A DNA stretch of 6,124 nucleotides from Actinomycetota bacterium (lineage in GTDB: Bacteria > Actinomycetota > Thermoleophilia > Solirubrobacterales > Solirubrobacteraceae), in assembly GCA_005883905.1 (NCBI GenBank), contig VAYD01000188.1:1-6124 (forward strand), read 5' to 3'. Both the position numbers and the translations under genes were made by a program. The notes beneath the pieces are model-generated. The model made no database searches. It saw nothing but the letters and a program-made list of their open reading frames with translations, and had not been told where the DNA came from. Of this stretch, positions 1 to 4,488 are shown one piece after another. Numbering within the stretch: the first letter of the stretch is position 1; each line of letters starts with the position of its first letter.

Positions 1-869
1 AACATCAGCGCGAAGCGCGACAGGCCGTTGATGAACGCCGCGGCGGTGGCGGTGGCGAACAGGCGGTTCTCGAAGATCGTGAGGTCGAGCATCGGTGCGC
101 GCGAGCGGCGCTCGATGACAAGGAAGAGCGGCAGCAGGATCGCCGCGGCGACCAGGCTGACGATGACCACCGGATCGTTCCACCCGGAGATGCCGCCGCG
201 CGAGACCCCGAGCACCAGCCCTGTCAGGCCGATGACGAACGTCACGACCCCCGGGATGTCGTAGCCGCGCACGCTGTCGGGCTTGACGAGCTCGTGCAGG
301 ATCAGGCCGCGCCAGACCGCGCCGGCGAGCGCGAGCGGCACGTTGAACCAGAACACCCACTGCCAGCCGATCGCGACCAGCGCGCCGCCGAGCACCGGCC
401 CAAGCACGAGCCCGATCGCGGCGACCATCGTGTTCGTCCCCATGGCCAAGCCGAGCTCCTCGCGCGGGAACGCGTCGGTCACCAGCGCCGCCGCGTTCGC
501 GAACAGGAACGCCGCGCCGACGCCCTGAGCGATGCGCCACAGGATCAGCTGCGTCGCGTCGCCCGCGAAGCCCGCGCCGAGGGAGGCGAGCGCGAAGGCC
601 ACGAAGCCGCCGACGTAGGCGCGCTTGCGCCCGAAGAGGTCCGACAGGCGCCCGGCGGTGAGCACGAGCACGGTGCTGGCGATCATGTACGCGAGGATCA
701 CCCAGACGAGCGAGAGGATGCTCGTCTTCATCGCCCGTTCGAGGTCGGGCAGGGCGATGATGAGCGTGCCGGAGTTGGTGGCCGCCAGCAACATCCCGAG
801 CGAGGTGCAGCTGAGGGCCCACCAGCGGTAGTGGGCGTGATCGACGCTGACGCCAAATCGTTTCTTCAC
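1..869 (-). CDS. DHA2-type MFS drug/proton antiporter, N-terminal part (3' end outside window)
   Basis: Probable inner-membrane exporter of the major facilitator superfamily, drug:H+ antiporter-2 (EmrB/QacA-like, 14-TMS) group. The 289 visible residues hold about eight hydrophobic segments. Family motif A is clear at residues 73-83 (GRLSDLFGRKR, between TM2 and TM3). The TM5 antiporter motif C is at 153-162 (GLVLGPVLGG), and the WxWVFxxNVP signature is at 169-178. Family members run about 450-550 residues, so roughly 55-60% is visible and the rest lies beyond base 1. I start it at GTG 869, which gives the usual short polar N-terminus before the RWWAL helix, but no Shine-Dalgarno sits at proper distance. 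A GAGGGG at 893-888 would better suit an in-frame ATT at 881. The gene starts 25 nt after ohr ends, so co-transcription is likely. Substrate cannot be told from sequence. Confidence 0.93.
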   Translation of the reverse strand, partial: MKKRFGVSVDHAHYRWWALSCTSLGMLLAATNSGTLIIALPDLERAMKTSILSLVWVILAYMIASTVLVLTAGRLSDLFGRKRAYVGGFVAFALASLGAGFAGDATQLILWRIAQGVGAAFLFANAAALVTDAFPREELGLAMGTNTMVAAIGLVLGPVLGGALVAIGWQWVFWFNVPLALAGAVWRGLILHELVKPDSVRGYDIPGVVTFVIGLTGLVLGVSRGGISGWNDPVVIVSLVAAAILLPLFLVIERRSRAPMLDLTIFENRLFATATAAAFINGLSRFALM

Positions 870-880
870 GTCAACGTCAA
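865..880. promoter_or_regulatory. 16-bp near-palindrome over the MFS start, possible operator
   Basis: The plus strand reads TTCACGT-CA-ACGTCAA, an inverted repeat with 7-nt arms that match at six of seven positions. It covers the proposed GTG start of the transporter (867-869) and the bases just upstream, so a bound repressor would block initiation or elongation. The TTGACGT/ACGTCAA style of arm resembles operators of MerR-family regulators as I remember them. No regulator gene is visible in the window and a chance occurrence is possible. Confidence 0.25.
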
Positions 881-894
881 TTTTACACCCCTCG

Positions 895-1329
895 CTACAA
901 GGATGCTCCGTTGACCGTGATGTCGACGTCGATGTTGCCCCGCGTCGCGTTCGAGTACGGGCACACCGTGTGCGCCTTGGCGACGAGCTCCCTGGCCTGC
1001 TCCTCGTCGAGCCCCGACAGCGTCACGTCGAGCCCGACGCCGACCTTGAACCCGCGCTCCTCGGTCGGCATCAGGTGCACTCGCGACTCGATCGCGACAT
1101 CCTGCGGCTCGACCTTCATGCGCCGCGCGACAGCGCCCATCGCGCTCTCGAAACAGGAAGCGAACCCGACGGCGAACAGCTGCTCGGGGTTCGTGCCGCC
1201 CCCGGGACCGCCGAGCTCCGGCGGGATGCGGATGTCGACCTCCAGCGCGCCGTCGCTGGTGCGACCGTGGCCCTCGATGCGCCCGCCGGTGACGTGGGCC
1301 TGCGCCGTGTACAGGATCTTGTCGCTCAT
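895..1329 (-). CDS. ohr: Organic hydroperoxide resistance protein (Ohr, OsmC superfamily)
   Basis: Cytoplasmic thiol peroxidase that reduces organic and lipid hydroperoxides, in known family members with electrons from lipoylated proteins. From ATG 1329 the product is 144 residues, the usual Ohr length. The catalytic set falls at the expected places: peroxidatic Cys59 in NPEQLFAVGFASCF, resolving Cys123 in HTVCPYSNATRGN, with Arg17 and Glu49 matching the active-site Arg and Glu. The PPELGGPGGGTNPEQ loop and the C-terminal ATRGNIDVDI strand are typical and separate Ohr from the OsmC and YhfA branches. An in-frame GTG at 1356 would add nine residues. I prefer 1329 because length and catalytic numbering then agree with the family; neither start has a clear Shine-Dalgarno. 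I see no AT-rich OhrR-type operator upstream. The MFS gene follows 25 nt downstream, suggesting an ohr-exporter pair. Confidence 0.95.
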   Translation of the reverse strand: MSDKILYTAQAHVTGGRIEGHGRTSDGALEVDIRIPPELGGPGGGTNPEQLFAVGFASCFESAMGAVARRMKVEPQDVAIESRVHLMPTEERGFKVGVGLDVTLSGLDEEQARELVAKAHTVCPYSNATRGNIDVDITVNGASL

Positions 1330-1382
1330 CACCGGCACGCTATCGGGGTTTGACACGCCGTCGCCCGGGGCACCAGCCGCAC

Positions 1383-1388
1383 GAGAGG
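1383..1388 (+). promoter_or_regulatory. Ribosome binding site for the small plus-strand ORF
   Basis: GAGAGG lies five bases before GTG 1394. It is the main reason for believing that the 50-residue ORF could be translated and for choosing this start within a frame that stays open far upstream. Confidence 0.35.
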
Positions 1389-1393
1389 CACCC

Positions 1394-1546
1394 GTGGACG
1401 AGCACGCGGAAAAGGCTCCCGAAACGGAGCGCGGCGACGATCAGCGCGAGGAGCGGTTCGAGCGCACGCTCACGCAGCGTGAGCTGGTGCGCGCGTCCCT
1501 GCTGCGGTGTCCGCCGCAGGAGGAGGCGGAGCCCCCGCGACACTGA
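1394..1546 (+). CDS. Small, highly charged hypothetical protein (50 aa)
   Basis: Short plus-strand ORF starting at GTG 1394, preceded at 5 nt by GAGAGG (1383-1388), one of the better ribosome binding sites in the window. The product is hydrophilic, rich in Glu, Arg and Asp, and should form helix (the stretch DDQREERFERTLTQRELV near the middle). It has one Cys and a Pro/Glu-rich end, and no signal peptide, membrane segment or known motif. About 43 of 50 codons end in G or C, as expected for coding DNA here, although overlapping reading on the other strand also gives high values. Its last 77 bases overlap the 3' end of the minus-strand gene at 1470-1697. It diverges from ohr across 64 nt, so it could share a promoter region with it. 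I do not recognise the family, and it may be a chance ORF. Confidence 0.35.
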   Translation: MDEHAEKAPETERGDDQREERFERTLTQRELVRASLLRCPPQEEAEPPRH

Positions 1547-1697
1547 CCGTCTCGCGGTCGGCGTCCTCGACTGCCCAAGCGACGCGCTCGGCGAGCTGAG
1601 CGCGGAAGTGATCTGTCTCGAAATCCGCAGGGGTGACGCGCTCGGAGTGCAGCACGCGCCCGCTGGTGTCGTCTGCGGTGACGATGATGCGCGGCAT
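1470..1697 (-). CDS. Hypothetical small protein (75 aa)
   Basis: Unrecognised small protein. Residues 1-50 look like a real compact domain. A beta strand opens it (MPRIIVTADD), then a turn and second strand (GRVLHSERVTP), then an amphipathic helix (DFETDHFRAQLAERVAWAVEDAD). The last 25 residues are a low-complexity Ala/Pro/Gly/Thr tail with four prolines in a row. No signal peptide, membrane span or cysteine is present. The start is ATG 1697; there is no in-frame start in the stretch just upstream and no strong Shine-Dalgarno. The gene begins 53 nt after the VOC gene ends and is probably the last member of that transcription unit. Its 3' end is overlapped by the convergent small ORF at 1394-1546, so either the tail or that ORF may not be real. 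No function is proposed. Confidence 0.65.
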   Translation of the reverse strand: MPRIIVTADDTSGRVLHSERVTPADFETDHFRAQLAERVAWAVEDADRETVSVAGAPPPPAADTAAGTRAPAHAA

Positions 1698-1750
1698 GCC
1701 CGGCAGGATGCGCGCGCTACATGAGCCGCAAGTAAACCTTCTGCAAAGCG

Positions 1751-2512
1751 CTACGTCTTGATCACGCCGAACACCGCGCCTTGCGGGTCGGCGAGGACCG
1801 CGAAGCGCCCGGCGGGGATGTCCATCGGCGCCACGTTCACGCTGCCGCCGTGCGCCTGCGCCTGCTCGACGATGGCGTCGGTGTCCGCCACCGCGAAGTA
1901 CGCGAGCCAGTGCGCCGGCACCGCGTCGGGCAGGCGGCCCGTCACGTCTGCCATGCCGCCGACGGGCTTGCCGCTCAGCTGCCAGGTCGTGTACTCCATG
2001 GTGCCCATCTGCGCGGTGTCGGCGTCCCAGTCGAAGATCGCCTTGTAGAACGGCTTGGCGGCCTCGGGGTCGCGCGTCTCGAGCTCGTTCCAGATCAGCG
2101 AGACGGGCTCGTTGACGATCTCGGCGCCGGTGTCCCGGTGCGGCTGCCAGAGCCCGAGCGTGGCGCCCGTCGGGTCGGCGAGGATCGCCATGCGCCCGAC
2201 GTCCAGGACGTCCATCGGCTCGACGTGGATGACGGCGCCGGCGTCGCGCGCCTTGCCGACCGTCTCGTCGGCCTCGGCGACCGTGACGTAGTTCAGCCAC
2301 GCGGGCGGCTGGCCCTCCATCATCAGCGGGGCGACCCCCGCGACCATCTTGCCGTCCTGCAGGAAGCAGCGGTAGCCGCCGGCCTCCGGCGGGCCGGGGT
2401 CCGACGGGGTCCAGCCGAAGAGACTGCCGTAGAAGCTGATCGACGCGTCGACGTCGGGCGATCCGAGGTCGACCCTTGAAGGGACACCATCCCCACCCAC
2501 CCAGTCGGGCAT
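1751..2512 (-). CDS. VOC family protein with two glyoxalase-fold domains
   Basis: 253-residue tandem vicinal-oxygen-chelate protein of the COG3324 type, a predicted soluble enzyme or ligand-binding protein of unknown substrate. Domain 1 spans about residues 12-122. It opens with SRVDLGSPDVDASISFYGSLFGW and closes with GRMAILADPTGATLGLWQP. Domain 2 spans about 138-253 and repeats the layout: NELETRDPEAAKPFYKAIFDW, then GRFAVLADPQGAVFGV. The two halves clearly descend from one duplicated unit. The usual first-strand metal-binding His is absent in both halves, so metal-dependent catalysis cannot be assumed. Annotations such as glyoxalase, hydroxylase or antigen Cfp30B-like are common for this family but not demonstrated here. 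ATG 2512 is preceded by GGAG at 2526-2523. The upstream coiled-coil gene stops 15 nt before, in the same frame, so the two are likely co-translated in one operon. Confidence 0.92.
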   Translation of the reverse strand: MPDWVGGDGVPSRVDLGSPDVDASISFYGSLFGWTPSDPGPPEAGGYRCFLQDGKMVAGVAPLMMEGQPPAWLNYVTVAEADETVGKARDAGAVIHVEPMDVLDVGRMAILADPTGATLGLWQPHRDTGAEIVNEPVSLIWNELETRDPEAAKPFYKAIFDWDADTAQMGTMEYTTWQLSGKPVGGMADVTGRLPDAVPAHWLAYFAVADTDAIVEQAQAHGGSVNVAPMDIPAGRFAVLADPQGAVFGVIKT

Positions 2513-2522
2513 GCGCCCGATG

Positions 2523-2526
2523 CTCC
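2523..2526 (-). promoter_or_regulatory. Ribosome binding site of the VOC gene
   Basis: GGAG ten bases before ATG 2512, located directly after the TGA stop (2530-2528) of the preceding gene. The layout fits re-initiation by ribosomes ending the upstream gene, and it supports the short start over any longer one, since the in-frame TGA rules out extension. Confidence 0.5.
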
Positions 2527-2527
2527 A

Positions 2528-3844
2528 TCAGGTCGTCGTGTCTGGCAAGTGTCTTCCCACAACGGCAACAATCAGGCCGCGGTCGAGCCCGTCGCCGCCC
2601 TCGTGCGCGTGCAGGTAGATCCGGGCCACGAACGCGGCGCCGGAGCCCGAGCCCAGGCCGACGTGTGGGCCCACGAGCAGCTCGCGGCCGTCGTAGCTGA
2701 ACGTGTAGTCCTTCTCGTAGCGCGTGCGGGCCAGCGCGCTGACGCCCTGCTTGTACTGCGTGATGCCGAGCCCCGCGGCGGCCTGGGAGAGCGACATGCC
2801 CATGTCCCCGGCTTCGAACTTCGCGGCGAGCTCGTCGAGCTGGCGCAGGGTCTTGAGGACCAGGCCGGGGCGGCGGAACGGCGAGTCCGCGGCGGTCTCG
2901 AACGCGCGCGGGGCGAAGCGCAGGTGGCCGGCCTCGGCGGCCGCGCGCTCGACGGCCTCGAGCACGGTCGCCGGCGGCTCCTCGGCCTGCGCCTCGGCGG
3001 GCGCGCCCTCGGTGTCCGTGTCCGCGGCGGCAAGGAGGCGGCTGAGCTCCGTGATCGTCTGGCGATCGCGCTCGCGCTCGGTCGCGAGCTCCTCGAGACG
3101 CGCGTGCAGCTCGTCGCGCGCGGCCTCGGTCGCGGCCTGCGCCGCGAGCTGCTGCTCGAAGCCCTGCAGCCAGTCGTCGAAGTCCGGCGGCGGCGCCTGC
3201 GCCTCCGGCTGCTCCTCGGCGAGCTGCGCCTCGAGCGCCGCGGCGCGCTCGCGCAGCCGCTGGCTCTCGCCGAGCGCGCGGTCGCGGGCGCCCTCGGCCT
3301 CCTGGGCGCGGCTGATCAACTCGTCTCGGCGCTGCGAGGCCAGCTCGACCTGGCGGCGCAGCTCCGCGCCCTTCGTGGCGTCCTCGTCCATGCCGCGGGC
3401 CCGGCGGTCGAGCTCCTCGCCGCGCGCCTTGAGCTGCGCGTGCGCGTCGAGCGCCTTGTCGACCAGCTCGATGAGCAGCCCGTCCTCGATCCGGCTCGAG
3501 TCGACCAGGCCGTCCCACGACCCGAACAGCGTGTTCGCGGCGTCCGGGTGCGGCCAGTCCTCCGTGCCCTCCCAGTCCTCGGGCAGCGGCGTCGTCCCGG
3601 TCAGCACCGTCCAGCGGTAGTAGGCGAGCAGCAGCTCGAGCCGGTCGATCTGGTCGCGTGCGTCGACGCCGGCTATGACGTCGTACTTCGGTGGTTCTCG
3701 CCCCTCGAGGTCGAGCATCAGCCCGAGCTCCTCCAGCGCCTCGTCTTCGGCCTTGGCCCTGCGCCACTCCTCGCGCTGCTGCGCCACCGTCGGCTCCGAC
3801 GATCGCTGCTGCGGCTTGGGCTTGCGGCGCTTCTGCTTGGCCAT
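2528..3844 (-). CDS. Coiled-coil protein with FGSW-type putative DNA-binding module and beta-rich C-terminal domain
   Basis: 438-residue cytoplasmic protein without signal peptide; I do not know a named family for the whole. Residues 1-16 are a Lys/Arg/Gln-rich tail (MAKQKRRKPKPQQR). Residues about 62-122 include an aromatic helix (LLLAYYRWTVLTG), then TPLPEDW and NTLFGSWDGLV. This spacing recalls the short helical repeat found with HNH homing endonucleases (G-x-TP ... FGSW-x-x-L), a possible DNA-binding unit. Residues about 125-210 and 230-275 are long Glu/Arg/Ala-rich coiled coil, split by a Pro-rich break (213-224). After an acidic linker (275-292), residues about 293-438 form a globular region. 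It has a helical part with an HTH-like MSLSQAAAGLGITQYKQG and ends in predicted strands with ARIYLHAH and GLIVAVVGRHLPDTTT. That ending resembles RelE-like small beta-sheet domains in other bacterial coiled-coil proteins. Start ATG 3844 is chosen by the basic N-terminus; no Shine-Dalgarno is seen. Assignments are by eye. Confidence 0.85.
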   Translation of the reverse strand: MAKQKRRKPKPQQRSSEPTVAQQREEWRRAKAEDEALEELGLMLDLEGREPPKYDVIAGVDARDQIDRLELLLAYYRWTVLTGTTPLPEDWEGTEDWPHPDAANTLFGSWDGLVDSSRIEDGLLIELVDKALDAHAQLKARGEELDRRARGMDEDATKGAELRRQVELASQRRDELISRAQEAEGARDRALGESQRLRERAAALEAQLAEEQPEAQAPPPDFDDWLQGFEQQLAAQAATEAARDELHARLEELATERERDRQTITELSRLLAAADTDTEGAPAEAQAEEPPATVLEAVERAAAEAGHLRFAPRAFETAADSPFRRPGLVLKTLRQLDELAAKFEAGDMGMSLSQAAAGLGITQYKQGVSALARTRYEKDYTFSYDGRELLVGPHVGLGSGSGAAFVARIYLHAHEGGDGLDRGLIVAVVGRHLPDTTT

Positions 3845-3862
3845 GGGAGCGCAGCACGTTAG

Positions 3863-3915
3863 GGGGTCAGGTCTTTCTTTGCCGCATGGAATACGGCAAA
3901 GAAAGACCTGACCCC
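3863..3915. repeat. REP-like palindrome with perfect 22-bp arms
   Basis: Left arm 3863-3884 (GGGGTCAGGTCTTTCTTTGCCG) and right arm 3894-3915 are exact reverse complements around a nine-base loop (CATGGAATA). The arms are more AT-rich than the surrounding DNA, so the element looks foreign. Hairpins bounded by GGGGTCAG and CTGACCCC with an interior purine/pyrimidine run are, as I recall them, scattered repeats in many high-GC bacteria, linked to REP-associated tyrosine transposases (RAYT). No transposase is in the window. It lies in the 80-nt gap between the algH stop and the coiled-coil gene start. As RNA it would fold strongly and may limit read-through or protect the upstream message. There is no U-run after it on either strand, so it is not a standard intrinsic terminator. 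Only this copy is in the window. Confidence 0.85.
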
Positions 3916-3924
3916 GAGATCGGG

Positions 3925-4470
3925 CTAGTTCAGCGACGGGTCCGCCGGCATCCGCGCGACGACGCGGTGCCAGCCGCCCTTGCGTGAGAGGACCGAGCTC
4001 CAGAGCCCGTCGGGCTCGTCGGCGAGCAGGTCCTCCGGCAGCGGCGGCGCCGTGAACCAGGCCTCCTGCTCGATCTCGCCCTCGAGCTGGCCCGGGCCCC
4101 AGCCGGCGTAGCCGGCGAACGCGCGGCCGCGGATGATCGCCGCGGGCAGCTCGTCGAGGTCCGTCTCCGCGCCGACGACGCCGACGCTGCCGACGACCAG
4201 CGGCGTGTCGGCCTCGGGATCGGTGAACTCGGCCACCAGGATCACCGTCTGCGGCTGGACCGGGCCGCCGACGTGCATGGTGTCCTCGATCCCCGGGACG
4301 TCGACGAGGTCGGGGACCGCCTCGTCGAGGCCGGTGTCGGCCTCGCGGTTGAGCACGATCCCCATCGCGCCCTCCTCGGTGTGCTCCACGACCAGGACGA
4401 CGGTGCGGAAGAAGTTCGGATCCTGCAGCGACGGCGCTGCGACCAGAAGCTGTCCGCGTAGCGAGTCCAC
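3925..4470 (-). CDS. YqgE/AlgH family protein (DUF179)
   Basis: 181-residue protein of the YqgE/AlgH family, the usual length. The N-terminal signature is intact at residues 3-42 (SLRGQLLVAAPSLQDPNFFRT followed by VVLVVEHTEEGAMGIVLNR). So is the central GGPVQPQ and the C-terminal FAGYAGWGPGQLEGEIEQEAWF, ending in a segment with a conserved-type W (SSVLSRKGGWHRVV). The fold is a compact alpha/beta protein in the cytoplasm. AlgH was linked genetically to alginate control in Pseudomonas, but the biochemical role of the family remains unclear, so no reaction is given. The start is GTG 4470, the only one placing SLRGQLL at the N-terminus as in the family; an ATG at 4478 is out of frame. It begins 18 nt after the acylase gene ends, suggesting one transcript, and is followed by the REP-like hairpin. 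Confidence 0.95.
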   Translation of the reverse strand: MDSLRGQLLVAAPSLQDPNFFRTVVLVVEHTEEGAMGIVLNREADTGLDEAVPDLVDVPGIEDTMHVGGPVQPQTVILVAEFTDPEADTPLVVGSVGVVGAETDLDELPAAIIRGRAFAGYAGWGPGQLEGEIEQEAWFTAPPLPEDLLADEPDGLWSSVLSRKGGWHRVVARMPADPSLN

Positions 4471-4488
4471 AGTTGCATTGTGAACCCG

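Noticed and set aside
294..914. Plus-strand ORF of 206 codons
   Set aside because: It is antisense to the clearly recognisable MFS gene, with a composition dominated by Arg, Glu, His and Ala typical of shadow frames in GC-rich DNA.
1350..1355. TTGACA match to a -35 box on the plus strand before the small ORF
   Set aside because: No acceptable -10 hexamer is found 16-18 nt downstream, so a promoter cannot be supported.
1340..1543. Minus-strand 67-codon ORF with a hydrophobic middle
   Set aside because: It could encode one membrane helix, but it overlaps both the 75-residue gene and the proposed ohr start region, has no ribosome binding site, and its composition follows from the charged plus-strand ORF opposite.
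1698..1750. Possible terminator between the VOC gene and the small gene; repeated GCGCTAC at 1714 and 1748
   Set aside because: The two GCGCTAC copies are direct, not inverted, and no stem with a T-run is present.
1470..3857. Minus-strand ORF of 795 codons spanning several genes
   Set aside because: Only its last 75 codons (from ATG 1697) look like a protein; the rest is out of frame with the VOC and coiled-coil genes and is Arg/Ala/Gly-rich.
2549..3862. Plus-strand ORF of 437 codons opposite the coiled-coil gene
   Set aside because: The product is a Leu/Arg/Gly/Ala-rich low-complexity string with no domain pattern, while the minus-strand frame has a sensible modular protein and a methionine start with a natural N-terminus.
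3913..3924. Short inverted repeat CCCGA-GA-TCGGG next to the large hairpin
   Set aside because: Five-base arms with a two-base loop are expected often in GC-rich DNA and the element overlaps the end of the REP-like arm.
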